The notes beneath the pieces were generated by a model that was not told where the DNA came from, searched no databases, and saw only the letters and a program-made list of their open reading frames with translations. From the NCBI GenBank assembly GCA_032622095.1, contig CP136068.1:3077314-3141313 (forward strand): a stretch of DNA of 64,000 bases. The letters run 5' to 3'. Below, piece by piece: positions 13,501 through 28,500 of this stretch (position 1 is its first letter; each line of letters begins with the position of its first letter). The position numbers and the translations under genes are program-made. This DNA comes from Siphonodentalium dalli (taxonomy: Eukaryota > Mollusca > Scaphopoda > Gadilida > Siphonodentaliidae).

Positions 13501-16500
13501 AACGATATCAGTACATCACATCGCCATGACGATTATATGTCTTTAAACCAGATCAGTACATCACATCGCCATTTAGATTATATGTCTTTAAACCAGATCA
13601 GTACATCACATCGCCATTTAGATTATATGTCTTTAAACCAGATAAGTACAAGCCTGAGTTTAGTGTGCCTGTCATGTGCAGAATGAGGTCCCCAGAGGGT
13701 GAATTTAGTGACGCTGTCCCACACAAGATTAATTTCCAGTCAAAATCGCTGATTCGAAGTTCAATAATTTACGGATGGGATATTTTTAATTTTTTTTATT
13801 ATATCTTTTCCATCTCTCCAGAGAATATTGCTACTATAGTTCAGTCAAAACTGAAGTATGGTTTAAGAAATGGATGTTGATAGGCTTGTGTTCCATAGAA
13901 AATGGATGCAAGTTGGTCAGGGTTCGTGCTGCCACTTGCCAATGGCAAAAATAATTCACATTTGGCAAAAAATATTTTCATTTGGCAAAAGTTTTGGCAA
14001 GTCACTTTTTAATTCCTCAATAATGAAAATATCAGTCAATGCCATTCATTTTAGGAAATTATTACAATGGAATTATATTAGTGGTGTTTAAAATGGTTTT
14101 GGAAAAGTTAACACCTCCATTAAGATGCAGTTAATATGGTAACATTATTATCGATGGGTGGAGGGATTACCAATATTGAGTGTGATGGTGGTGCTAATCC
14201 TCTTGTTTTTTTGTTAGTTTTTTTGTATATGCTTTATTCTCTGATCCAAGATATAATATATGGACATTGAGAAAACAAAAATGTAGTTATTTACAAAAGA
14301 TAGACAGCAAAAAATAAAGAAAGACATCACATATACCGGTATACAATATATACATCAACCCCCGGTTTCTTGCATTCAAGCAAATAATAATAACTTTCCT
14401 ATCGATAACAAACGTCGTTCAAGCCGTGAGTATCGAAACATAAAACTCAATCAAGATTGCAGAAAATGATACTCTCAGGGATGACATTTGGCAAATTCTA
14501 ATAGAATTTGGCAAAAAATATTTTCATTTGGCAAAAGTAAATTTCGGTCCAGCGCGGACCCTGAAGTTGGTCTGACATTTTGTGTGGAAAGCGAAAAGCA
14601 TTCCACAAATAAAAATTGCAGACCAATTTGCATCCATACTCCATGGAACCATCAAAATCAACATCTATTACTTATATTTACACTCAACAAAGTCTTCTGG
14701 CAGATTAAACTAGCATTAAATGCCCATTTACAATGTTATTCTCGTAGCTCATTGCAAGTTGCATCTACACCAAAATGGAAGCAAGTAGGGGTGTAGTGTG
14801 ACGTCACATGGCATAATTCCAACCAACCAACGTCCTGTATTCATGTTCCACAGCGCGTGTGAGTGTAAATATATTGATGTGCACACCTTTCTGAGTTCCT
14901 CTTGCATCATGGAGATTGCAGCTGAGTTACCAGGGACTCGGTAAACACCCGTCACTTCTAATCCTTTAGCCTCTACAATCCTCGTACACATGTCAACAAT
15001 CAACGGAAGAAACTGTAATGGAACAAGAGGACGTTAGGAAGTTGCAAAATACACCATAAAATACACCCGTGGTCATTCAAAATACACCCGTGGTCATTCC
15101 AACAAAATTTGCGGCGGAAACCAAATTTGAACGTGACCTGTATATTGAGCTAGTAAGCTCACATACCAAATTTCATTCCATTCAGTACGGACTTCCTTAA
15201 GTTATCATCCGGAAAAGAAAAAAAACGAATGTACAGAATGAAGGACGTACAGATGGACCATTAACATAATATGTCCCGTTTAAAAAACAACAGATATATA
15301 TAGAGAGCGACGACTGTTCATGGACTAGATATGGATGGTATTGACGGATACTCACTTAGTTCTTAGGTGAGGGGATAGTCTTCTAGAGACAGTCCGAAAG
15401 TTGAGGTAGGTGTTGATAAGTGGTGACTAGGTACAGATGTTGTCTACATATACTAAGGGATGGTGGGGGAGACTAGTTATGGAAACTATCGACGGATACT
15501 CACTTCATTGTTAGGGGAGGGGATACAGTCCTCTAGAGACAGTCCGAAAGCTGAGGTAGGTGTTGATAAGTGATGACTAGGTACTGATGCTGTCGACGGA
15601 TGCTTCTTGAAGATTCCTTTAATGCTCTTCAATCTGCTCAGATCAGCATCTGAATATAAATGATTTAATTCGTGAATTTGAGAAAAAACACAAATAAATA
15701 TAGTGGATAAAACAAGTGCAACGGCGAAATGTGAGGCGATTTAATTCGTGAGTTGGAACACATGGCGAAATGTGAGGCGATATAATTCATGAGTTTGAGC
15801 AAAAAATACAAATAAATTATAGTGGATAAAATAAGTGCAACGGCGAAATGTGAGGTGCTTTAATTCTTGAGTTTGAAAACACCCAAAAATAAATATAATG
15901 GATAAAACAAGTGCAGATTAATGCTGCACCTGTCATGAAAGGGTTAATGATAAACCACATGTTAAACTTTGACTGCTGAGCCTATCAGTGTAGTTTCCAG
16001 TAATTATTTGGGGACACCTGTTTATATGCCAGAGTCGTATCCGAAGGCCGCAGCCCTAAGTTGGGGAGGGTATGGGGTGGCCTCCCCCCTTGAACTACAT
16101 GTACATACTGCCATAAAATGAAAATTTATTGCTTTATTTGATGATTTAGTGTTAGTTGTGTTTGTTTTCTAGTAATAATGGTCAAAAAAACAATTATCTG
16201 AGGAATTTTTCTTCTTTCTAACTGTTTTTTGGGCGCCTGGAGTTTGGGCGCCCATACCTGTTACAGGTACCAAATCTGGCCTGGAAATTACCCTGGAGCC
16301 TATAGCAAACAATATATTGAATTTAAAATACTTCATAAGCTACATTTTTTTCATTGGGAACAGTTTTCTTTCGTAAGGGGGGGGGGGGGGGGGGGGGGGG
16401 GTGGGGGCTACGAATAGCCTTGAATTTCATCGATATTTACACTCGCTGAAGTCGTAATTGCTTCCAATCCTGTCATCAATCGATAAAAAAAGTGCAATGG

Positions 16501-19500
16501 CGAAATGTGAGAGAAATTGAGATTAATATCAGGCTTGGGGACATCAGCATGCAAACAGATTGCAAGCCAATTTGCTCATAAACTGTTTCCATAATCGAAT
16601 CCCTGATTATCCAATGAAACAGGGTAGGTTTATCTCCACTATAATCAATCAGCATCACATGCTAAGAAGTGAGGTCTCCCCTGGGTACATTTCATGACGG
16701 GAGCCATGCTGGTGCAGCATTATAGATTCTGTGCCAGTGCATTCTCTTATATATGTGAGTCTCCCACAGACTCGCATATATACGATAATGCATTGGCACA
16801 TGTTTTTCAAAATATTTCAGGTATGGACAGGTTAACAGTGACTACTGAATCTATAGCAAACAATATATTCAATTTACAATACTTCATGCGCTACCTTTTT
16901 CGTTGGGAACAGTTTTCTTTCGTCTGATGCTCGGCGAGTGTGGCACGTGAATCTTTGGTTTGAAGGATAGACTAGGCAGCGGACCTTTCTTCACTTTATG
17001 TGAAGTCTGCGGAGATGTTTTACTGATGCAGGCTCCCTGGTCATACAGGCTGCTTTTTCTCAGAATCAGGTCGGCACTGGCCACACCCTTATCCTGAAAA
17101 TATTATTAACGAATAAGGTCGGCACTGGCCACACCCTTATCCTGAAAATATTATTAACCCTTTGAGTGCCAGGGGCCGATCTCATCGTCCCTAAACCTAC
17201 AAAATAAGTCTGTTAAAGAATATAAGAATAAATTATTAAAATTGTAAAAAAATATAAAATAAAAAAAAAATTAGGTCAATGCATTCTCTTATATATGCGA
17301 GGCGACCTATGGTCGACTCGCATATATAAGAGAATGCATTGGCACAGGGTATATGGGTTGATACAAAAATCGGACCTGGCACTCAAAGGGTTAACGAATA
17401 AAGCCGAATAATAAATATTATTAAAGAATAAGGCCGAATAATAAATATTATTAACGAATAAGGCCGAATAATAAATATTATTAACGAACAAGGCCGAATA
17501 ATAAATATTATTAACAAATAAGGCCGAATAATAAATATTATTAACGAACAAGGCCGAATAATAAATATTATTTGAGTCTCAGACACCTATATATTGATGG
17601 GAATGATTTTTACAATTTGAGTTTCCTGAAAGTGGATCTCAGGCCTGCTTTATGCCTTATTTGGGACTTATGGAACCTGGGGATACTATCAACAGACATG
17701 GTGGGTGTGTATCAGTATATATATTAGGAATTCTAGGTTGGATGTACATGTACTGGCTATCTCCAGACAATGGGATGAAGTCTCATTGTGACGTCATCGC
17801 ATGACAACGACGTTTTAAATATTTATGCAAAAATTTGCAAATTATTTCTGTATTTTGACGTATTTCCAAAACAATGAAGGATATGGAGTGATCCAGCAAT
17901 ATACTATCTCGTCGCGGATAATATATATGTGAACTTTCTGAAACATATAGTAATATATTCGGAGAAAGAATATAATTACCTTGACGTCGCCTTACTTCGA
18001 GGGTGTGTGGCTGTTCTCAACCCGTTTGCAAGATGCCGGGTTGCGAAGATTGTGGTACTGGAACTAAGGTGAAATTCACACAAGGTGACCTATACTTGTG
18101 TACGCCATGTGAACGGAAAAGATTCAGTCTTTCATCGAGTGGTGGGAAAGAAGTGAAACAGGCGGAAGTTCGCAAAGATAAAGGTAACGTAGTTGCAGTG
18201 GATGCCAACGAATCAAAGCCAATTGTGATTAATGAACTCTTGTGCTTCTTGGTGAACAAGTTCGTGAAATTAACAACTGAGATGATGATAAAACTATGTT
18301 CTGAAACTTTTGATGAATCGGAAGTTGAACAGGCGAAACTGCTGTTGTTTGATTTGACCAGATAAAACCGTGAATAACTTGAGGGACATGCTTGCTTTGC
18401 TGCATGAAATAGATTTGGAGGATTTGCCGGTTTTCGTAGCATATGATTTGGGAAAATTGCCACCCATCAATATCGATCATGTGGATATCACAACATTATC
18501 GCGAGATATATCAAGCGTTAAAACACAAATTAAAGACATGAGGAGTGTGATCAGTGCTGATGTCTGTGAAGATATAAAGAAAAATGCGTTAGCGGAAATA
18601 AAGGACGATTTTGTAAGATCGATGAAAAAGGACTTGATAGCCGAAATAGGTAAAGCCGTGAAATCAGCGACAATGAACATGATGTCAACTGAACAAGTAT
18701 TACCAACTCTATCGGCGAAGGTGCCAATTCGCAAAGCCAACAACGATCAGAACGTCCCAGCTCGTCAACTTAGGGACGAATATTCGGCTCCGCCTCGACA
18801 AAATAACATGGTGGAATATGAGCAGATATCTCCACGCATACCAAACGTAGATGCTCGTAATTATATGCCAACATATGCTGAGACACTAAATGGCATGAGG
18901 AACAAACAACCTAACAGACCGGATACTTATGGAAATAATGAATTTCAAACAGTGCAACGAAAAAAGAACAAGAAACCTCCTGTTATTGGGACATCGAGCA
19001 ATTCGACATTAAAGACCGTGAAGACCAGTCCTCCCGGCTTGATATTCGTGTCGAGACTTGCACCGGGAACAGCTGAGAAAGAGGTGACAAATTACGTGAA
19101 TGACACATTCAACACGTCCGTTGTGAAATGTGTCAAATTGGACACCAAATATGACACATATTCATCCTTCAAACTTGAAGTTATAGACTGCGAAGTAATG
19201 AAGATGATATTAGACGCTAAGTTATGGCCCAAGAATACCCTGGTTCGGCCTTTTTTTTAGCGGAAATTTGGTAGCAGAAGCTGGGAACATGCCACAACAG
19301 AACCGTGGGCATAATAAGACACACTATGGAAAATATAAGACTGGCATCATATAATTGTAAATCGGTAAAGTCGTCTACTGTGGCTGTTAACGAGCTTTGT
19401 AATAAATGTGATATTATATTGCTGCAGGAACATTGGCTCTTGAGAAATGAACTACATTTATTACATTCAATTCACAATGATTTCGAGGCAGGCGGAGTGT

Positions 19501-22500
19501 CTGCTATTGACTGTGAACGGGATATCATGGTTGGTCGTCCATATGGCGGAACAGCTATAATGTGGAGGAAATCGTTTGCTGACAAGGCTTGTTTTGTTAC
19601 ATACGACGATCCGAGAATAGTGGGTCTCAACCTTAAATCTGGGTCTAGTTCAATGTTAATTCTCTGTGTTTATCTACCAACGGACGAAGAGAGTAATGCT
19701 GAGGTATTCATTGATTACCTTGGTAAACTTGATGCCATCATACAGGAGGCTGATACCAACAATGTTGTTGTTCTTGGCGATTTTAATGCATGTGCGATAA
19801 GAAATACAGGCAACATGAGTGAATTAACGGTTCTGTAAAGATTCATCTTTGATAATGTCGGATGTTAATTTTTTCGGACAGGCATCCAATACATTCACAT
19901 TCCTTAGTGCGGCACATGGCTCTGTGTCATGGTTAGATCACTGTATATGTACGACATCGATGGATTCCGCTGTTGTGACAATGGAGATAAATTACGATTA
20001 CCTGACCTCCGACCACTTTCCGTTAATTGTGTCGATAAAATCTTATCTTCTTCCTGTGTGTAGCCCATCTACTTCTGTTTCGACAACAAGACACAATATA
20101 AACTGGAAATGTACCAACTCAGCGCAAATGGATAAATATTGTTATTTATCCGGACAATTATTGAGAAAAGTTAATTTTGAAATATTAACGAATGACTCTG
20201 ATGGCAATCAGTTTCGAGACACCCATGATAAAAGCTCCATTATTGACAAAATATACGAACATATTATCGACGCCCTAAAGAAATCTTCCGGAACAGACAG
20301 ATTCAGTCCAATACCTGGATGGAATTTACATGTGAAGCGTTTGCACAGTGAAGCTAGGGAAATATTCTCTATATGGGTTAATCAAGGAAGACCTCGATAT
20401 GGATACATTTATGACACTATGTGTCGAAGACGATCGATATCCAAATCCGCTCTGAGAAAATGCAAATCGAACGTTGAGCAGATTAAGGCTGATGAACTAG
20501 CTAAGAACCTGTGTAGTAACAATATAAATGCATTTTGGAAATCTGTTTCAAAAGGAGCCAAATGTGGAAACGCAAACTCGATAGGTGGAGCAAATGGCGA
20601 GGCTGATATTACCGAGATGTGGGGCGAACATTTCAGAAACGTCTTTTCCAACAATGAAGAATCAGTGGACAACAAGTGCATAGGTACCAACGACAACAAT
20701 TTCGGGTCAACGCAAGGCGATGCAATCATAACTGTTACTGAAACTGATGTGATCGATGCGGTAAACAAACTTAAGACTGGTAAGTCTGCGGGACCAGATG
20801 ATATAACGGCTGAGCACTTAAAATTCTGCGACAGCCATATTTTCACGTGCCTTACCATAATCTTCAATGCTATAATCAAACATGGACACCTTCCCCCAAA
20901 TTTGTTGAAAGTGACCCTTGTGCCCATCTTGAAAAATAAAGCTGGGAATATTGCCGACAAAGACAACTACCGTCCAGTGGCGTTATCCTGTGTTATTTCA
21001 AAAGTAGTGGAAATGGTGTTATTCAATAAATGCTCTGAACAATTATATACCACAGACAACCAGTTTGGTTTTAAAAAAGATCATTCAACGGACGGCTGCA
21101 TATTTGCATTAAAAGAAGCGATACGACATTATAATTCTAAGGATAATCCTGTTTTCGTGTGCTTCTTGGACGCAAGTAAAGCGTTCGATCGTGTCAACCA
21201 TGAAATGCTACTACGACATCTAAAGCAACGATCAGGTGCATCAGCTATTATTCGGATCCTTAAGAACTGGTTTCTAAATCAGATGTATCATGTTCGCTGG
21301 GGACAGACATACTCGACATGCTTCCGGCCCACGACTGGTGTTAGACCAGGGCGGTATATTAAGCCCTTATTTATTTAATGTGTATATCAACGAGATTAGC
21401 GATAGACTGAATACATGTGACGTTGGGTGCATTGTTGGCAGTGCAAAAATCAATCATTTATGTTATGCTGATGATATGTGTATTATTGCACCATCTTTGG
21501 AGGGACTACGTCGTTTGTCTGAGAATATGTGAACACGAGGCTAAGAAGATTTATTTAACTTATAATATTATAAAATCTGTGGGGATGACTTTTATCCCTA
21601 AATCTCTTCATATTCCGGTCATTTCCAAAACTATACTTAATGGGCAATGAACTCAAGTTCGTGTCCTCCTATAAGTATCTCGGACATATACTCAACAACA
21701 AATTTTCCGATGATATGATATTATGCGCAATATCGGTCTATATGCTCACGCTCAAATATGCTTATTAGAAAGTTTTACAAATGTTCGCCTAATGTGAAAA
21801 TGTATTTATTTAAAATGTTCGTCATCTCATTATATTGTGCTCATCTTTGGATTAACTATACCAAACGTTGTTATAGAAAACTTACTGTTTGTTATAATAA
21901 TGCATATAGAAAAATTTATGGGTTATGAGAGATCCATGTAGTGCGAGTGGGATGTTTGTAGGTGACAGAATGTGTTCTCTGACAGTGCTGATTCGAAAGG
22001 GTGTGTATGGATTTCGTGTGAGAATTTATAAATCTTTAACAGTATTTTGAATGCTATTTGTAACTCAGATCTGATCTATCGGTCAAATCTATTCAATCAT
22101 TGGAATCAACTTCTTTATATTTAATTTGTAATTATATGTTGTATGTATGACTAGATATGGGCATATCTTGCCTGAAATAAATACAATACAATACAATACA
22201 GGTACCGGTGTAATGGCAGTATTATCTGTTCAATTCTCATAAAACGTTTGTGACATCAATTTCATGCCAAGTAATATAGGCAAAATTATGTAAATGCGGT
22301 ATGTGAATAACAAATCACACACTTAAGCATGAACCAAGTTAGATCTTTTATTCAATCTTAATATATATTTCCACATTGTTGTTCAAGCAATACTTTCCCC
22401 ATAACAGAGTTGGGATTTGGTCGAGGTAGTTCAATATTTCTGCAGCTGGATCAAAAATACAAAAAAACAAAAAATTCCCTACCTACCTACTTATACATGA

Positions 22501-25500
22501 ATACTGTGCATTATTCGATTCAATTATATTCAAATATTCGCAGGACTCTAAAAAAGGGTTAAAAATTTGCTAGGTATTTAATTACATCGAGATCAGGATT
22601 GTCGTCAGGTTTTCGATACATACATAGAGATCAGGATTGTCGTCAGGTTTTCGATACATATATAGATATGTAGGATTGTTCCTAGTTGTTTCATACATAC
22701 ATAGAGATCAGGATTGTTGCTAGTTGTTTGATACATACATAGAGATCAGGATTGTTGCTAGGTGTTTGATACATACATAGAGATCAGGATTGTTGCTAGT
22801 TGTTTTGATACATACATAGGGATCAGGTTTGATACAGACATAGAGATCAGGATTGTTCCTAGATGTTGATACACACATAGAGATCAGGATTGTTGCTAGG
22901 TGTTTGATACGCACATAGAGATCAGGATTGTTGCTAGGTGTTTGATACATACATCAAGATCAGGATTGTTCCTAGGTGTTTGATACATACATAGAGATCA
23001 GGATTGTTCCTAGATGTTGATACACACATAGAGATCAGGATTGTTCCTAGGTGTTTGATACATACATAGAGATCAGGATTGTTGCTAGGTGTTTGATACA
23101 CACATAGAGATCAGGATTGTTCCTAGATGTTGATACACACATAGAGATCAGGTTGTTCCCTAGGTGTTTGATACATACATAGAGATCAGGATTGTTCCTA
23201 GATGTTGATACACATAGAGATCAGGATTGTTCCTAGGTGTTTGATACATACATAGAGATCAGGATTGTTGCTAGGTGTTTGATACACACATAGAGATCAG
23301 GATTGTTCCTAGATGTTGATACACACATAGAGATCAGGATTGTTCCTAGGTGTTTGATACATACATAGAGATCAGGATTGTTGCTAGGTGTTTGATACAC
23401 ACATAGAGATCAGGATTGTTCCTAGATGTTGATACACACATAGAGATCAGGTTGTTCCTAGGTGTTTGATACATACATAGAGATCGGGATTGTTCCTAGA
23501 TGTTGATACACATAGAGATCAGGATTGTTCCTAGTTGTTTGATACATACATAGGGATCAGGATTTTTGCTAGGTGTTTGATACATACATAGAGATCAGGA
23601 TTGTTGCTAGGTGTTTGATACATACATAGAGATCAGGATTGTTGCTAGGTGTTTGATACATACATCAAGATCAGGATTGTTTATAGGTGTTTGATACATA
23701 CATAGAGCTCAGGATTGTTGCTAAGTGTTTGATACATACATCAAGATCAGGATTGTTGCTAGTTGTTTGATACATACATAGAGATCAGGTTTGATACAGA
23801 CATAGAGATCAGGATTGTTCTAGATGTTGATACACACATAGAGATCAGGATTGTTGCTAGGTGTTTGATACACACATAGAGATCAGGATTGTTGCTAGGT
23901 GTTTGATACATACATCAAGATCAGGATTGTTCCTAGGTGTTTGATACATACATAGAGATCAGGATTGTTCCTAGATGTTGATACACACATAGAGATCAGG
24001 ATTGTTCCTAGGTGTTTGATACATACATAGAGATCAGGATTGTTGCTAGGTGTTTGATACACACATAGAGATCAGGATTGTTCCTAGATGTTGATACACA
24101 CATAGAGATCAGGATTGTTCCTAGGTGTTTGATACATACATAGAGATCAGGATTGTTGCTAGGTGTTTGATACACACATAGAGATCAGGATTGTTCCTAG
24201 GTGTTTGATACATACATCAAGATCAGGATTGTTGTTTCTCTGGATTGCTTGAATCCAAGAAATCATCGTGTCTTGATCATCGGCTTGAAATAGAAATTCC
24301 GATCCATTGTATGTGATTAGCCGGAAAACATGCTTCTTCTTCGTGTAGTCATAAGCAATATCAACGATGCACGATTTGATTGATATAGGCTGATCATCAA
24401 GTGAGTACGGCATCTGAAACAGTTATAATTGATATAGGCTGATCATCAATTGAGTACGGCATCTGAAACAGTTTTAATTGATATAGGCTGATCATCAAGC
24501 TAGTACGGTATCTGAAACAGTTTTAATTGATATTGGTCATTACCAGCTTTGACACAAATCAAATTTCAAATTTTTTATTCAATGAATTTGAATTTGTAAA
24601 AGAGTCATAACTCAAAATGAGATATTATAGAATTGATTGACAATTGCAGTACACAATTACTTATTACAATTTTCGTTAAAATTATGAAATGAACCTGAAA
24701 GCATTCCTTTGATTTTGAGGCACACGATTGCTCTTGCACGCCATAGCACATCTGGAGTTCAAAAGTATCATGCAAAAAGTTGCTCGCCCCCCGATCTTGG
24801 TTACGTTTACTCATTGATCTAACCCTTTATCCAACAAACCGGCCAAAAAAACGGCCAAATAAAGCTGCAACAGCCTAAATTATCTTGGGTCTGTCTCAAT
24901 AAAACCATACAAATATGGATATCATTGGAACCGGCTCATTGACCACATTGTGATGGTTACAGTTATGCCCTGTGCCAATGCATTCTCTTATATATGCGAG
25001 TCGACCATATGTCGCCTCGCATATATAAGAGAATGCATTTGGCCTAAAAAAAATCTTTTTTTAACACTTTTTACCATTTTTTCTTACATTCTTTAACAAT
25101 TTTATAATTTTTAATGTGTTAAGCCAATGCATTCTCTTATATATGCGAGGCGACCTATGGTCGACTCGCATATATAAGAGAATGCATGGCACATGGCCGT
25201 TCTGTTGGGTAAAGGGTTAATAAAATGCAAAAACAGTAATGGTTGGGATAACAACGATCATCATAGAAGTCATAGCATCGAAGGTTATTACACACGAGTG
25301 TTTTTCAACCAGTAATGGTCTGTGCTTACTGTTCAATGCGTGTGTGTCGCAGGCAATCGAAGAGATCATCAACACAATTAAAGCGATGTTGTCAAAACAA
25401 TCAAATTTATTACGTCATCACTCAATACAGGTGTGCATGTGGTAATAGTTCAGAGTTACAATGGAACAGACAGCAGTCCTACTCCTTACGAAACAGGAAA

Positions 25501-28500
25501 AGAGTAAACAGTACGGATTACCAAATCGCCATCAGCCAGGAAATATATTCCCTCGTGTACATAATGATTCCATCAAAAAGACTCCATTAAATACATTCAT
25601 AAAGATTCCACACATAGAGACCCCCATGCAAATGAAAGCAGACGACACTCAGCAGACGCTTCCATCAATGTGAGGTTCACAAAAGGTTAAAACTAAGTTA
25701 AAACTCACGCTTGTGGTGTCTTTCCGATCTTTGAACAAATAGAGGGCGTGACCCTCTGAGCACGCACCACATGGGTTTCCACGATCGATCGCTCGACCCG
25801 CTTGCCGTCGGTGATAGCGGTTTTACAATGGAGTTGTCCTTCTTTAGTAATCTCCTGAATGGGGACTCGCGGAAGCTTGATCATAATGTTTCTCTGCTGC
25901 CTCAATGATTCTCGGAGTCTGAACAGAAAAGAGTCATCAGTTAGTATAAACCCATAGAGAGCCCCACATAGAGTTGAGCAGACGACACTCTGTAGTGCAT
26001 GCTTCCTTCTGTGTGGGGCTCTCTATGGGTTCGGATCATAATGTTTTCTCTGCTGCCTCAATGATTCTCGGAGTCTGAACAGAAAAAGAGTCATAAGTTA
26101 GTATAAACCCATAGAGAGCCCCACATAGAGTGGACCAGACGACACTCTGTAGTGCATGCTTCCATCTGTGTGGGGCTCTCTATGGGTTCGGATCATAATG
26201 TTTCTCTGCTGCCTCAATGATTCTCCGGAGTCTGAACAGAAAAGAGTCATCAGTTAGTATAAACCCATAGAGAGCCTCACATAGAGTGGAGCAGACGACA
26301 CTCTGTAGTGCATGCTTCCATATGTGTGGGGCTCTCTATGGGTTCGGATCATAATGTTTCTCTGCTGCCTCAATGATTCTCGGAGTCTGAATAGAAAAGA
26401 GTCATAAGTTAGTATAAACCCATAGAGAGCCCCACAGAGTGGAGCAGACGACACTCTGTAGTGCATGCTTCCATCTGTGTGGGGCTCTCTATGGGTTCGG
26501 ATCATAATGTTTCTCTGCTGCCTCAATGATTCTCGGAGTCTGTACAGAAAAGAGTCATAAGTTAGTATAAACCCATAGAGAGCCCCACAGAGTGGAGCAG
26601 ACGACACTCTGTAGTGCATGCTTCCATCTGTGTGGGGCTCTCTATGGGTTCGGATCATAATGTTTCTCTGCTGCCTCAATGATTCTCGGAGTCTGAACAG
26701 AAAAGAGTCATCAGTTAGTATAAACCCATAGAGAGCCTCACATAGAGTGGAGCAGACGACACTCTGTAGTGCATGCTTCCATCTGTGTGGGGCTCTCTAT
26801 GGGTTCGGATCATAATGTTTCTCTGCTGCCTCAATGATTCTCGGAGTCTGAACAAAAAAAAAGAGTCATAAGTTAGTATAAACCCATAGAGAGCCCCACA
26901 GAGTGGAGCAGACGACACTCTGTAGTGCATGCTTCCTTCTGTGTGGGGCCTCTCTATGGGTTCGGATCATAATGTTTCTCTGCTGCCTCAATGATTCTCG
27001 GAGTCTGAACAAAAAAAAAGAGTCATAAGTTAGTATAAACCCATAGAGAGCCCCACAGAGTGGAGCAGACGACACTCTGTAGTGCATGCTTCCCATCTGT
27101 GTGGGGGCTCCCTGTGGGATTGTATTTCAAGGCTTGCATGTGTGACTTGTTTATCGCAGAACAACTTGAACATGTGATAAGCTAATAAGAGGGAAGGAGA
27201 ACGATTCACAACATTTAATCAAAGATGAACCTTGACATTTCAAATGATGTTAATAACAAAATTATACTGGTATAATGATTTCCGGGAGCATGTGAAGTCA
27301 ACATTTATGGCTGGCACGTTATTCACATGTTAACATACCGCACTAACAAATAAAGATTTTTTTTTATAAAATTATATACCGCACTACTAAATTAAGAAAA
27401 AAAATACAAAAATTATATGACGTCCAACAGCATGTAAAGTAAATATCAAAGGCTGAGAAGTTATTCGCATGCTAACATACCGCACTACCAAAATCAGGAA
27501 AAAATTAAAAAACAAATTATATCACATCCAACAGCATGTAAAGGTAAATATCAATGGCTGGGAAGTTATTCGCATGTTAACATACCGCACTACCAAATCA
27601 AGAAATTAAAAAAAATTATATGACGTCCAACAGCATGTAAAGTAAATATCAATGGCTGGGAAGTTATTCGCATGTTAACATACCGCACTACAAATCAAGA
27701 AATTAAAAAAAAATATTATATGACGTCCAACATCATGTATTAAAAGCATAGCTGAAGTAGAGATTCAAGGCATGAACTACAGGCGAATATAACTTCCCAG
27801 CCATTGATAATGACCTGTAGAGATCATATTCTACCAGTATGTACATGGGAAGTTTTTGATGTTCTGACATTGAACAAACAAAACATGGAACATATTCCTT
27901 TGTTAACCCTTTGAGTGCCAGGTCAATTTTTGTATCAACCCATATACCCTGTGCCAATGCATTCTCTTATATATGCGAGTCGACCATAGGTCGCCTCGCA
28001 TATATAAGAGAATGCATTGGCCTAACAGTTTTTTTTTTTTTTTTTACAATTTTTTACAATTTTAATAATTTATTCTTATATTCTTTAACAGTCTTATTTT
28101 GTAGGTTTAGGGCCGATGAGATCGCCCCCTGGCACTCAAAGGGTTAATACGTGTTCTTTAATAATATACTTCACATTAGGGAGTGATCCCAGCTCAAAAT
28201 TACAGGTTTTTTTGTAAATTTTGTTCATATCACAATAAACATCTACATCTTAATATTATGATTTGTAAATTTTGTTCATATCGCAATAAACATCTACATC
28301 TTATTATTATGATTTGTATATCTTCATAAGAAGCACAGAGTCTGTACAGAAAAGGGTTAAACTAATCATTCTTTATTTGTTAACAAAACCCTGTGCCAAT
28401 GCATTCTCTTATATATGCGAGTCAACCATAAGTCGCCTCGCATATATAAGAGAATGCAATGGCCTAACAAATTTTATATTATTTTTTATAATTTAAAAAA

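Larger units (their letters stand above)
17900..22201 (+). mobile_element. Non-LTR retrotransposon (LINE, CR1/jockey-like), decayed
   Basis: A two-ORF LINE inserted antisense to the RhoGAP gene in the intron between exons 7 and 8. It ends with a short (AATAC)n tail at 22179-22201 rather than poly-A. The 5' end is uncertain; no target duplication is clear. ORF1 is at 18033-19260 and ORF2 from 19326. The reading frames are broken only by single-base shifts. Confidence 0.85.

Noticed and set aside
12796-13686. Repeat protein of 15-residue HRHDDYMSLNDISTS units
   Set aside because: The unit length is a multiple of three by chance; frames are broken by repeat variants and there is no gene context.
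20409-20966. 185-codon minus-strand frame in the LINE
   Set aside because: It is the antisense shadow of the reverse transcriptase frame.
27952-28022. tRNA or microRNA gene from the palindrome
   Set aside because: The stem is too long and perfect for tRNA, and every copy lies in a TTAA element; small-RNA data would be needed for a hairpin RNA claim.
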